Below are positions 16,673-23,993 of a stretch of 64,000 nt of DNA, in pieces (position 1 is the stretch's first letter; each line of letters starts with the position of its first letter). Source of the DNA: JBQTHD01 sp052390275. GTDB lineage: Bacteria > Actinomycetota > Acidimicrobiia > Acidimicrobiales > AC-14. The stretch is taken from assembly GCA_052390275.1 (NCBI GenBank), contig JBQTHD010000015.1, forward strand, positions 75,041 to 139,040, read 5' to 3'. Below the pieces are notes generated by a model. It was not told the origin of the DNA, did not search any database, and worked only from the letters and a program-made list of their open reading frames with translations. The translations under genes were made by a program, and so were the position numbers.

Positions 16673-17713
16673 TTACTCGCCGTGAGGCGGGGTTGCGGCT
16701 GGGCCGCCGGCCGCCGGCTCCTGATCGGCTATCAGGGGTAACGCGGGCTTGGGGTCCCGCCTGTCCGCCCGGATGGAGGCCATGATTGCCACCGTCAGGG
16801 TGATGGTGATGACCACCAGGCTCGCCCAGGTGGGGAAGTGGTACAACTCGGCCACCAGCATCTTGATGCCCACGAAGCCGAGCACCACGCCCAGGCCCAC
16901 GTTGAGGTAGCGGAACTTGCCGGCCATGCCCGCCAGGCAGAAGTAGAGGGACCGCAGGCCCAAGATCGCGAAGGCGTTGGAGGAAAAGACGATGAACTGC
17001 TCCCGGCTCACCGCCAGGATGGCGGGGATGGAGTCCACGGCAAAGACCACGTCGGTGGTCTCCACCAGGATGAGGACGGCGAACAGGGGAGTGGCCACGC
17101 GCTTGCCGTTTTCCTTGGTGAAGAGTTTCTGCCCGTCGTAGTTGTTGGTGGAGGGCACCAGGCGCCTCACCAGTTTGAGGGCCAGGTTGGACTCGGGATG
17201 CACCTGTGCCTCGTCGTGCCGGGCAATCTTGAAGGCGGTGTAGATCAGGAAGGCCCCGAACACGTACAGGACCCAGTCGAAGCTTTCGATCAGGGCCACG
17301 CCGGCGAAAATGAAGACACCTCTCAGCACGAGGGCCCCGAAAACACCCCAGAACAGCACCCGGAACTGGAACTCCCGGGGCACGGCGAAGAAACTCATGA
17401 TCACCGCCCAGACAAAGACGTTGTCTATGGACAGGCTTTTCTCGATCAGGTAGCCGGCCAGGTACTCGCCGGCGGCGCCCCCTCCCTGCCACCAGAGCAT
17501 GATCAAGGAGAAGCTCAGGCCCAGGCCGATCCAGACGGCGGACTCGATGGCCGCCTCCCGGAACGTGATGACGTGGGCGCTGCGGTGGACCAGTAGCAGG
17601 TCGGCCACCAGCAGGACGCCGATCACGGTCACGAACGTCACCCACACCCAGGTGGGGACATCGAAGCTGGCGAATCTGGCGGCTTCGTCGGTAGCGGCGG
17701 CCAGCACGAACAT
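16673..17713 (-). CDS. TerC/Alx-family integral membrane protein
   Basis: A 346-residue polytopic membrane protein of the TerC/Alx group, linked to manganese efflux and tellurite or alkali stress. Family motifs LIEKSLSIDNVFVWAVI (near residue 89) and LVETTDVVFAVDSIPAILA contain the conserved acidic residues of the transport site; about nine membrane helices are visible. The C-terminus is hydrophilic. ATG 17713 has a good AAAGGAG site about 8-14 bases upstream. I looked for the yybP-ykoY manganese riboswitch upstream and did not find a convincing one. Confidence 0.88.
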   Translation of the reverse strand: MFVLAAATDEAARFASFDVPTWVWVTFVTVIGVLLVADLLLVHRSAHVITFREAAIESAVWIGLGLSFSLIMLWWQGGGAAGEYLAGYLIEKSLSIDNVFVWAVIMSFFAVPREFQFRVLFWGVFGALVLRGVFIFAGVALIESFDWVLYVFGAFLIYTAFKIARHDEAQVHPESNLALKLVRRLVPSTNNYDGQKLFTKENGKRVATPLFAVLILVETTDVVFAVDSIPAILAVSREQFIVFSSNAFAILGLRSLYFCLAGMAGKFRYLNVGLGVVLGFVGIKMLVAELYHFPTWASLVVITITLTVAIMASIRADRRDPKPALPLIADQEPAAGGPAATPPHGE

Positions 17714-17868
17714 GGAAGGGGGGCTCCTTTAGCGGTCCTCGAAGATGGTCAAAGCCGGGGCCGGCGAGGGGTTCCGGGGGCGGGCCCGAACGTACACGGC
17801 CGGCCCGGTCACCTCGTGGGCGCCCTGAACTCTGCCATTTGAGACCAGCCCCCCTGAGGGGACCCGCC

Positions 17869-17914
17869 TTGACACCCCAGGGGGTGAGGGGGAACAGTAA
17901 CGAACGCATGTTCG
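17869..17914 (+). promoter_or_regulatory. SOS promoter of imuA'-imuB with LexA box
   Basis: A perfect -35 hexamer TTGACA (17869-17874) is followed, at an 18-bp spacing, by a weak -10 (AACAGT, 17893-17898), then the palindrome CGAACGCATGTTCG (17901-17914). GAAC-N4-GTTC is the actinobacterial/Gram-positive LexA operator. The box covers the expected transcription start and contains the ATG at 17908, so LexA would block initiation directly. Confidence 0.85.
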
Positions 17915-18732
17915 TAGACCCAACCCGGCCACAGCCTTCCCGCATGACCCCTGAAGCCATGTCCGCCATGGCGGGTCGGGTCCGCCCGGTGGTGGACGCT
18001 TCCTTGCGGAGTCTGGATCTTCTGGACGCCCTGTCCGGCCTGGTGCCCAAGTCTGGTCTTCAGCGGGGCTGGGTGGTCCAGGTCAGCCGGGGGGTCGGGG
18101 CCAGCCGGGGGGTCGGGGCCAGCCGGGGGAGAGCACTGCCCTGTGGAGTTGACGAAATCGACGGGGCTTCCACCGCTCTGGCTCTGGCCCTGGCCTCCCG
18201 GGCCTCTTCCCAGGGGTGTTGGTGTGCTGCGGTGGGCCATCCCCGCCTGGGCCTGGCTGCGGCGGTCGATCTGGGTGTGACCCTTGATCGTCTCGCCCTG
18301 GTTCCCGACCCTCCACCCACCGGCCGGCGGGGTTGGTCCTGGGTGGTGGCCACTCTCCTGGAGGGAATGGACCTGGTGATGGTCAGAGTGCCGAGGCAGA
18401 TGGTCCCCGCCGATGCCCGACGGTTGCGGGACCGGGCCCGGCAGGCATCGTCGGTTCTGGTGGTGGTGGGGCGCTGGCCGGAGTCGGTGGATCTGCGTCT
18501 GGCGGTGGTGGCCAACACCTGGGAGGGGGTGGGTCCGGGCCACGGTCGGCTGAACTCCCGCCGGCTGGAGGTGGAGGCGGAGGGCCGAGCCTGGAGTGGC
18601 CGGCGGGTTTCGGCCGAGTTCGACTTTTGCGGCCGGCCCGGGGGGGTGGTGGTGGTGGACGTGGCCGGAGCCGGTGAGTCCACCCAGGGAGATCAGGCGT
18701 TGATCGCAGGTCGCCTGGTGAAGCCGGCCTAA
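17908..18732 (+). CDS. imuA': ImuA'-like mutasome accessory protein
   Basis: A RecA-fold-like protein with no Walker A motif, 274 residues from ATG 17908; the actinobacterial ImuA' bridges ImuB and the error-prone polymerase DnaE2 in SOS mutagenesis. Identification rests on position directly before imuB, the LexA box and segments such as TALALALASRASSQGCWCAA and VVATLLEGMDLVMVRVPRQM. ATG 17908 lies inside the LexA box and would need a leaderless mRNA; ATG 17944 (MTPEAMSAMAG) is a good alternative. An 18-bp repeat inserts SRGVGA units near residue 60-75. Confidence 0.82.
   Translation: MFVDPTRPQPSRMTPEAMSAMAGRVRPVVDASLRSLDLLDALSGLVPKSGLQRGWVVQVSRGVGASRGVGASRGRALPCGVDEIDGASTALALALASRASSQGCWCAAVGHPRLGLAAAVDLGVTLDRLALVPDPPPTGRRGWSWVVATLLEGMDLVMVRVPRQMVPADARRLRDRARQASSVLVVVGRWPESVDLRLAVVANTWEGVGPGHGRLNSRRLEVEAEGRAWSGRRVSAEFDFCGRPGGVVVVDVAGAGESTQGDQALIAGRLVKPA
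18084..18131. repeat. 18-bp in-frame tandem repeat in imuA'
   Basis: Unit CAGCCGGGGGGTCGGGGC at 18084-18101 and 18102-18119, then a partial third. It encodes Ser-Arg-Gly-Val-Gly-Ala units in a loop region. Confidence 0.9.
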
Positions 18733-18738
18733 CAGGCC

Positions 18739-20544
18739 ATGAGAGTTCTGGCTTTGTGGTGGCCCGGTGTGGTTGTGGCCGGGGTTGGGGCTGAGGAGGT
18801 GGCCCGGGCACTGGAGGAGTTGACGCCCGAAGTGGAGGCGGCCGGGTCTGACCTGTGGTTTCTGGCCACCCGGGGCCCGGCCCGTCGGGTGGGGGGAGAA
18901 CTGGCTCTGGCCGGCCTGGTCCGGGATCGGGCGGTGGCCTTGATGAACAACCAGGCCAGCGGTCCTGGAGGTAACGGTCTTCGAGCCAGCGCTCCACAGG
19001 CCACCGACTCCCCGAAGGCCAGAATCCAAAGAACCCCCGGCGGTTCTGGCGCTGGGACCCGGGACCCCCACGGCTCCCGGCCGGTGGTGGGCGGGCCGGT
19101 GGTGGGCATAGCCGAGGGTTGTCTGGCTGCCCGCCTGGCCGCCCGCGGCGGGGTCGGTAAAGACGGGTGGGTGTCGGTCGTGGCCCCCGGGGACACCGGC
19201 TTGTTCCTGGAACCCTGGCCGGTCAACGTTTTGGATCATCATCCGGAACTGGCCGCCGCCCTGGTTCGGGTGGGCATCACCACCCTGGGGCAGTTGGCCC
19301 GGCTACCGACCGCGGCGGTGGCCGACCGCTTCGGGTCCGAGGGCGCCTGGTGCCAACGTCTGGCCAGGGGACAGGACCCCACAGGTCCGGTACCCCGCCT
19401 GGTTGACCCCCCGGTAATGGTCCAGGCCAAGTTGGACCCGCCGGCATCAGAGGTGGCGGAGGTGATGTTTGCCGCCTCCACCTTGGCTGACGAGTTCTGT
19501 CGCCGGTTGGCCGGCCGGGGCGCTGGCGTCTCGGTGATCAGAATCGAGGCCGACACAGAGACCGGGGGACAACTGTCCCGGTGCTGGCGGCTGGCCGGCC
19601 CGGCTGGGTCGGTCGTCATCGCCGAGCGGCTCCGCTGGCAGTTGGACGGGTGGCTGACCACCGGCCGAGCTGAGCCAGGCCGGCAGCGCGCAGGCGAGCA
19701 GGGCGTGGGCAGGCAGGGCGTGGGCAGGCAGGCCCGAGAGATGGAGGCCGGACCCGAGCCGGGTCTCATCGTCGGGTTACGACTGGTGGCCGAGGAGTTG
19801 GCCCTGGCCGGCCGGCAACTCAGCTTTTGGGGCAACGACGACGGGCGGACCGAGCGGGCCAGTCGATGTCTGGCCCGGGTCCAGGCCGCCCTGGGGCCAG
19901 ATTCGGTTTGGATGGGACAATTCGACCCGTTCGGACGGGGACCGGCCGACCAGGTCCGGGTCGTTCCCTGGGTGGAGGCGGGGCCGCGGCCAGAAGTTCC
20001 CTCTGGAGCCAAGTCCCCCCGCACCCAGGCCAGCCCCCGGAACCAGGCCAGCCCCCGAAACCAGGCCGGTACCCCGAACCAGGCCAGTACCCGGAAGGGG
20101 GTGGTCGATTCGGTCCCTCCGTGGCCGGGCCGGATCGGTTCCCCCTGGCCGGCTGAAGTGTTCCGGAAGCCTGTGCTGGTTCGGGTGACCAGTCAGAACG
20201 GGAAGTTGGTTGGGGTGGACGGCCGGGGTCAGGCTCTCGATAGCCCCGCCTGGCTGTGTTTGTCGCCTCAGGATGTGTCGCCTCAGGATGTGTCGCCTCA
20301 GGATGTGTCGTCCCGGCCCGATGGATCGATCTCGCCTGCCGGCCAGCCCGCCGATCGTCGGTCACAGGACGGTGAACTGGGGTTGAAGGTGGTGGCCTGG
20401 GCTGGGCCCTGGCCGGTGGATGAGCGTTGGTGGAAACCCGGTGACCACCGACGCCGGGCCCGCTGGCAGTTGGTTGCCGCCGATGGTTGCGCCTATCTGC
20501 TGGCGGTGGAGGGGGGCCAGTGGTGGCTGGAGGCAGCCTATTGA
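18739..20544 (+). CDS. imuB: ImuB, Y-family polymerase-like mutasome adaptor
   Basis: A 601-residue relative of Y-family DNA polymerases that acts as the hub between the beta clamp, ImuA' and DnaE2. The N-terminus MRVLALWWPGVVV lacks the catalytic acids of true polymerases, as expected for ImuB. The helix-hairpin-helix-like LVRVGITTLGQLARLPTAAV, the little-finger-like region and the C-terminal RARWQLVAADGCAYLLAVEG then WWLEAAY tail are typical. It starts 6 bases after imuA'. Three separate in-frame tandem repeats lie in its linkers. dnaE2 is not in the window. Confidence 0.9.
   Translation: MRVLALWWPGVVVAGVGAEEVARALEELTPEVEAAGSDLWFLATRGPARRVGGELALAGLVRDRAVALMNNQASGPGGNGLRASAPQATDSPKARIQRTPGGSGAGTRDPHGSRPVVGGPVVGIAEGCLAARLAARGGVGKDGWVSVVAPGDTGLFLEPWPVNVLDHHPELAAALVRVGITTLGQLARLPTAAVADRFGSEGAWCQRLARGQDPTGPVPRLVDPPVMVQAKLDPPASEVAEVMFAASTLADEFCRRLAGRGAGVSVIRIEADTETGGQLSRCWRLAGPAGSVVIAERLRWQLDGWLTTGRAEPGRQRAGEQGVGRQGVGRQAREMEAGPEPGLIVGLRLVAEELALAGRQLSFWGNDDGRTERASRCLARVQAALGPDSVWMGQFDPFGRGPADQVRVVPWVEAGPRPEVPSGAKSPRTQASPRNQASPRNQAGTPNQASTRKGVVDSVPPWPGRIGSPWPAEVFRKPVLVRVTSQNGKLVGVDGRGQALDSPAWLCLSPQDVSPQDVSPQDVSSRPDGSISPAGQPADRRSQDGELGLKVVAWAGPWPVDERWWKPGDHRRRARWQLVAADGCAYLLAVEGGQWWLEAAY
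19698..19732. repeat. 15-bp in-frame tandem repeat in imuB
   Basis: Unit GCAGGGCGTGGGCAG, two perfect copies (19698-19712, 19713-19727) and the start of a third; encodes GVGRQ-type units in a linker. Confidence 0.85.
20026..20097. repeat. 18-bp in-frame tandem repeat x4 in imuB
   Basis: Four units starting CAGGCC at 20026, 20044, 20062 and 20080, encoding NQASPR-like hexapeptides in a Pro/Ser/Gln linker. Confidence 0.9.
20261..20305. repeat. 15-bp perfect in-frame tandem repeat x3 in imuB
   Basis: Unit TGTCGCCTCAGGATG three times without mismatch; encodes SPQDV three times. Perfect identity suggests a recent expansion. Confidence 0.95.
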
Positions 20545-20639
20545 CCTGACGAGCCCGGGCCCGAGCCCACAGCCTGCTGCGAGGCTGGTCTGATGGGTCC
20601 GGGCCGGCGGGGCTGGCCTGGGGGAATAGCCTCAGAGCC

Positions 20640-20858
20640 ATGACCGCTCGTTACGAATACCTGGTCGTCGAACTGCGTGAAGCCCTCATCGGGGACAAGA
20701 TGTCGGGCGGGCGACTGGAGAAGATCCTCAACGAACATGCCCGGGACGGTTGGCAGGTCAAGACCATCACTGCCGGCGAGGTCAAGGGTCGGGTGGGCCC
20801 CGGCGGGGTCGAGGGGCTGCTGATCACCTTCGAAAGGCCACTGCCCCCGGTCCAATAG
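20640..20858 (+). CDS. DUF4177-like small protein
   Basis: A 72-residue protein, MTARYEYLVVEL at the start, then LEKILNEHARDGWQVKTI and LLITFERPL. The pattern of an N-terminal strand, helix, GW turn and terminal strand is that of DUF4177. Function unknown. ATG 20640 is the only plausible start. It stands between imuB and the tRNA genes. Confidence 0.75.
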   Translation: MTARYEYLVVELREALIGDKMSGGRLEKILNEHARDGWQVKTITAGEVKGRVGPGGVEGLLITFERPLPPVQ

Positions 20859-20951
20859 CCCTTCGGCTCAGGCTGTTTCCTTGTGCGGCAAGCCCCGGAC
20901 AATGGCTCGTGGTCGGTCCGGCGGTGTGCAATGCTTGACCAGCCAAAACAC

Positions 20952-21026
20952 GGTGGCCGTAGCTCAGTTGGTTAGAGCGCCAGGTTGTGGTCCTGGAGGT
21001 CGGGGGTTCGAGACCCCTCGGCCACC
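20952..21026 (+). tRNA. tRNA-His (anticodon GTG)
   Basis: Acceptor arms GTGGCCG and CGGCCAC pair fully; the D-arm reads AGCTCAGTTGGTTAGAGC, the anticodon arm CCAGG-TTGTGGT-CCTGG gives anticodon GTG, and the T-arm GGGGGTTCGAGACCCCT closes correctly. The extra G at 20952 opposite C 21026 is the G-1:C73 identity pair of histidine tRNA. CCA is not encoded. Confidence 0.97.
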
Positions 21027-21063
21027 CCAATTTCTTGGCTGAAGCCCTTAGCCATCGGTAATC

Positions 21064-21138
21064 GCGCCTCTAGCTCAACGGCAGAGCAACGGACTCTTAA
21101 TCCGCAGGTTCAGGGTTCGAATCCCTGGGGGCGCACCA
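21064..21138 (+). tRNA. tRNA-Lys (anticodon CTT)
   Basis: Acceptor GCGCCTC pairs with GGGGCGC (one G-T pair); D-arm TAGCTCAACGGCAGAGCA; anticodon loop CTCTTAA within CGGA/TCCG gives CTT; T-arm CAGGGTTCGAATCCCTG is perfect; discriminator A and a genomic CCA end at 21138. Its 3' half is duplicated in degenerate form at 23083-23121. Confidence 0.97.
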
Positions 21139-21240
21139 CCACGTGGGGTTGACCACGAGAGTCACGACCATGGGCTCCCCGGTGTCCACGCCGAGGTCAT
21201 CGCATCGGCGCCGGGTAGCGAACCCACGTGATGCCGGGGG

Positions 21241-21286
21241 TTGACGTACGTACAGTGTTAATACACACTCTTTTTAAGAAGGAGGC
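21241..21286 (+). promoter_or_regulatory. Promoter/operator of the TacAT module
   Basis: An AT-rich block in a GC-rich genome: TTGACG (21241-21246), the palindrome-like GTGTTAATACAC (21255-21266; GTGT-N4-ACAC), a -10-like CACACT (21264-21269) and a strong AGAAGGAGG ribosome-binding site (about 21278-21285) before ATG 21293. The GTGT/ACAC element is a candidate binding site for the RHH antitoxin. Confidence 0.6.
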
Positions 21287-21292
21287 CTTGCC

Positions 21293-21589
21293 ATGGCAGC
21301 ACCGATGCGAGACGAGTCTGGGCGAAAGAGCGGCCGGCTGGGCTTGCGCGCCAGCGAGTGGCAGCGATCCTTGCTGATCTCGGCGAGTCAGGCCGAGGGC
21401 ATGACGGTTTCGGACTTCGTGCTTCGACACGCCACTCTTGCTGCGGAGGAAGTGCTGGCTGATCGGCGCACCTTCATGCTCTCCGCGGAGGCGTGGGCCC
21501 GATTTTCGGATTCGCTGGACCGGCCGTCCAAGGATGTTCCTGGCCTGGCCGATCTTATGAAGTCCCCTACGGTACTCAATGAGGGTTGA
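21293..21589 (+). CDS. tacA: TacA-like DUF1778 antitoxin (ribbon-helix-helix)
   Basis: A 98-residue type II antitoxin: N-terminal RHH region RLGLRASEWQRSLLISASQA then EGMTVSDFVLRHATLAAEEV binds DNA, and the C-terminal LSAEAWARFSDSLDRP wraps the acetyltransferase toxin. Both parts are intact. The stop overlaps the toxin start (TTGA at 21586-21589). It lies immediately downstream of tRNA-Lys. Confidence 0.9.
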   Translation: MAAPMRDESGRKSGRLGLRASEWQRSLLISASQAEGMTVSDFVLRHATLAAEEVLADRRTFMLSAEAWARFSDSLDRPSKDVPGLADLMKSPTVLNEG

Positions 21590-22098
21590 CGTCCCGCTAT
21601 AGCGGCGTAGAGGAACTTACGCCGCAGCACCTCATCGATGCGTTCGACTGCGGCTCGACCGCCCAAACGAACTGGTTTCGAAAACACGCCCTTCAATCCC
21701 AATTCGGCGGAATGAGCCGGGTATTCGTGGTCCGTCGCGTCAGTGACGGTCGAGTGGTCGGCTACTACGCCCTGACGACCGGCAGTGTGTTGAATTCGCA
21801 AGCGCCCGCACGCCTGCAACGGGGCGCGGGCAAGTTCGATATCCCGATCGTGATTCTCACCCGACTCGGGGTTGACTCCACTGAACAGGGAAAGGGCGTG
21901 GGCCGGGCACTTGTCGTCGATGCGTTTCGTCGTGTCGACGCCGTATCGCAGGAGGTGGGAGTGCGTGCCCTGCTCATCCACGCCGAGGACCATGATGCCC
22001 GGTCGTTCTACCTTTCCCTTGCTCAGTTCGAGGAGAGCCCGGTCGATAGGTTCCAACTGCTGCTGATGATGAAGGATCTCCGACGGGCGATTCAGTAG
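21586..22098 (+). CDS. tacT: TacT-like GNAT acetyltransferase toxin
   Basis: A 170-residue GNAT enzyme; TacT toxins block translation by acetylating the amino group of charged tRNAs. The acetyl-CoA motif is EQGKGVGRALV, preceded by VILTRLGVDS, and the catalytic-type tyrosine is in ARSFYLSLAQF. TTG 21586 couples it to tacA. This is the only toxin of the accessory zone, with PemK, that looks complete. Confidence 0.88.
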   Translation: MTSRYSGVEELTPQHLIDAFDCGSTAQTNWFRKHALQSQFGGMSRVFVVRRVSDGRVVGYYALTTGSVLNSQAPARLQRGAGKFDIPIVILTRLGVDSTEQGKGVGRALVVDAFRRVDAVSQEVGVRALLIHAEDHDARSFYLSLAQFEESPVDRFQLLLMMKDLRRAIQ

Positions 22099-22150
22099 AA
22101 ATCGTCACTTGGATCGAACGCACCTACCACCGCTGCCGACGCCAGCGAGG

Positions 22151-22225
22151 GTCAAGGTCATCGGCTCGGAGACGAGGATGTCAAGAAGCGGGGCTCCTTG
22201 ACATACTTGACTTGACCTTATTGAC
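22151..22225 (+). promoter_or_regulatory. Cluster of CTTGAC/GTCAAG motifs upstream of the Xre/ParS-type antitoxin
   Basis: GTCAAG occurs at 22151-22156 and 22180-22185; CTTGAC at 22197-22202, 22206-22211 and 22211-22216; ATTGAC at 22220-22225. ATGTCAAG (22178-22185) and CTTGACAT (22197-22204) form a perfect 8-bp inverted repeat with an 11-base spacer, and TTGACA 22198-22203 can serve as a -35. GGAGGAG (22226-22232) is the ribosome-binding site for ATG 22243. Confidence 0.65.
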
Positions 22226-22242
22226 GGAGGAGCATCGGGGCG

Positions 22243-22749
22243 ATGACCACCACCACGTTCCTGGAGCGGTTCGCGCAGGCGTACCACAACAAGCTCCACG
22301 AGCTCGATGTCGACGAGGGGTCGATCGACGCCGACCCGGCTGAGCTGGGACGCCGGGTCGCCCTCCTCGTCGCCGCCCGAGGGCGCTGGGAGGGCCAGCT
22401 TGGCCTGCTGCTCTCCTCCACCGACTTCCAGCGATCGACCGGGCTATCCCGCCAGGCGCTGTCCCAGGCCGTCGAGTCCGGGCGAGTCCTACGACTCAAG
22501 ACGCAGGCCGGCAAGACCTGCTACCCAGCCTTCCAACTCGACGAGTCGGGACGACTCCTTTCCGGTCTTCGTCCTGTCCTGGCCGCCTTCGCCGGTCGAG
22601 TCCGTTCGGCGTGGACGACAGCGTCGTGGCTCACCAGCCCGCAGCCCGAGCTCGACGGCGCCACACCGGTGGACTTCCTGAGAGCTGGCGGCGACTCCGA
22701 ACTGGCTCGGCGACTTGCCGACCGGGTGGTCTCCCGCCTCGACGAGTGA
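22243..22749 (+). CDS. Xre/MbcA/ParS-type antitoxin of a RES toxin
   Basis: A 168-residue protein with a central helix-turn-helix (STDFQRSTGLSRQALSQAVE) and a C-terminal TPVDFLRAGGDSELARRLAD module typical of the MbcA/ParS toxin-binding domain. RES toxins degrade or modify NAD and are held by such antitoxins. The frame is intact. The stop overlaps the start of the RES remnant as GTGA (22746-22749). Confidence 0.75.
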   Translation: MTTTTFLERFAQAYHNKLHELDVDEGSIDADPAELGRRVALLVAARGRWEGQLGLLLSSTDFQRSTGLSRQALSQAVESGRVLRLKTQAGKTCYPAFQLDESGRLLSGLRPVLAAFAGRVRSAWTTASWLTSPQPELDGATPVDFLRAGGDSELARRLADRVVSRLDE

Positions 22750-23025
22750 CCCGAGATCGTCAAGCGCAGCGTCTCGGCGAACCACCTGACCCTGCCGATC
22801 TCAAGCGGTTCCCGTCCTCTCGGCTGACAACGGCCAGGTCGTGACTTCGACGGCGTTCGCTACTGGGCTCGCCACGATCCCGATCGGGGCCATGCCGTGG
22901 CGCTCTTTGGACCGGCCGGCGAGGCCGAGGACCAACCCGTTGCGATGGCCCAGCCATTGGAAGCGGCGTTACTCACCCTGGTCACCCGCCGCTACGGCGT
23001 CATCTTCGTCGATACCGACGTCTGA
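22746..23025 (+). pseudogene. RES-domain toxin remnant with its centre deleted
   Basis: From GTG 22746 one frame reads PPDPADLKRFPSSRL, the type of N-terminus seen before a RES domain, then loses sense and stops at 22842-22844. In another frame, from about 22840 to the stop 23023-23025, reads DFDGVRYWARHDPDRGHAVA then LFGPAG and LLTLVTRRYGVIFVDTDV, a RES C-terminus. The central part carrying the catalytic Arg/Glu/Ser region (perhaps 60-70 residues) is missing. Recognition of the short N-terminal piece is tentative; the C-terminal piece is clearer. Confidence 0.62.
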
Positions 23026-23082
23026 ACCGCCACCAGTCTTCGTGACCGTCTCACGAGCGCCGTCCAGGAGCGCCCGAATCCC

Positions 23083-23121
23083 ACTCTTGATCCCCAGGTG
23101 CAGAGTTCGAAACCCTGGGGG
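23083..23121 (+). repeat. Degenerate copy of the tRNA-Lys 3' half, candidate att scar
   Basis: Aligned without gaps to 21093-21131 of tRNA-Lys (anticodon loop to acceptor), 34 of 39 bases match; the core GTTCGAA and CCCTGGGGG are kept. The 5' half of a tRNA is not present upstream. This is the arrangement left when an element integrates into a tRNA 3' end. The 1990-bp interval holds TacAT and the Xre-RES remnant. No integrase is present. Confidence 0.8.
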
Positions 23122-23234
23122 GCGGACCTGCGCTGCCACGCACGCACGCACACTGACTGGTTGCCAACTCCTGGTCAGCCATTCAAGCGAGTTCGCCCAG
23201 CCTTTCCTCTGCGTGACTGCAACCACGCCGGGCC

Positions 23235-23246
23235 GTTACATGTAAC
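23235..23246 (+). promoter_or_regulatory. 12-bp perfect palindrome before the MazE/PemK module
   Basis: GTTACATGTAAC ends 8 bases before the antitoxin GTG at 23255. Its position is right for an autoregulatory operator bound by the antitoxin. Confidence 0.55.
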
Positions 23247-23254
23247 TTGCGGTC

Positions 23255-23485
23255 GTGGGCACGCCACCGGAGCGATCAGACGTCAGGGGCCGGGTTCGCG
23301 CTCACCGGGCGCGCCTGCGAGCTCAAGGCCTTAGGCCGATCCAGATCTGGGTCCCCGATGTCCGGTCACCCCGTTTCGCGGACGAGGCTCACCGGCAGTC
23401 GGCTGCCCTGGCGGCCAGCGAACGAGCAGCCGATGATCAGGCTTTCGTCGACGCCCTCAGTGACGCCCTCAGCTCTGACGAGTGA
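23255..23485 (+). CDS. MazE-type antitoxin (DUF3018-like)
   Basis: A 76-residue protein: RVRAHRARLRAQGLRPIQIW, then VPDVRSPRFADEAHRQSAAL and an acidic tail DDQAFVDALSDALSSDE. The sequence is typical of the DUF3018/MazE antitoxins paired with PemK-like ribonucleases. GTG 23255 is the likely start. The stop overlaps the toxin start (GTGA). Confidence 0.88.
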   Translation: MGTPPERSDVRGRVRAHRARLRAQGLRPIQIWVPDVRSPRFADEAHRQSAALAASERAADDQAFVDALSDALSSDE

Positions 23486-23811
23486 GACGGGCCGAGATCT
23501 GGACGGCCAGCGCCGGCAGCGGCTACGTCGGCAAGCGGAGGCCCGTCGTGGTTCTGCAGGACGACCGCTTCGACGCCTTGGGGTCGGTGACGGTCTGCGC
23601 CTTCACCACGGATCCGACTGAGGCGCCGCTGATCCGCCTCGTCGTCGAGCCGGACGACACCAACGGCCTTCGGGGGCGGTGCAGCCTGATGGTCGACAAG
23701 ATCACGACGATGCCGGTCTCCAAGCTGGGCGACCGGATCGGTCGCCTTGGTGACGACGACATGGTTCGGTTGAACAGAGCCATGCTGGTCTTCCTCGGGT
23801 TGGCCGGCTGA
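23482..23811 (+). CDS. PemK/MazF-family endoribonuclease toxin
   Basis: A 109-residue growth inhibitor fold: RRAEIWTASAGSGYVGKRRP with the conserved basic strand and RPVVVLQDD, CAFTTDPTEAPLIRL, and SLMVDKITTMPVSKLGDRIG then LNRAMLVFLGL. All family blocks are present, so the toxin looks intact. GTG 23482 is coupled to the antitoxin. Confidence 0.92.
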   Translation: MRRAEIWTASAGSGYVGKRRPVVVLQDDRFDALGSVTVCAFTTDPTEAPLIRLVVEPDDTNGLRGRCSLMVDKITTMPVSKLGDRIGRLGDDDMVRLNRAMLVFLGLAG

Positions 23812-23993
23812 TCCGCTGTGCGCCCCGTCGGCAGCAGGCTGCGCGAGAGCAACGACCTCTGGAACTGTCGAGGAATCTCTCCTTCTCAGGGCCAGCAGGG
23901 TTGAGACTGTGCTTGACGACGCACTCGGCAAGACCGGCCCGGAGCCGCCGGTCGGTATAGCCGCCTCGAATCGCCCCAACTGCGAGGAACGAT

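Noticed and set aside
17714..17838. Manganese (yybP-ykoY) riboswitch upstream of terC
   Set aside because: TerC genes often carry one, but I could not find the conserved core in the leader, only a good ribosome-binding site.
17809..19242. A 477-codon antisense frame over imuA'-imuB
   Set aside because: Pro/Gly/Gln shadow; the plus strand carries ImuA'/ImuB motifs and the LexA box.
23041..23125. A second complete tRNA-Lys gene
   Set aside because: Only the 3' half aligns; no acceptor 5' arm or D-arm precedes it, so a recombination scar is preferred.
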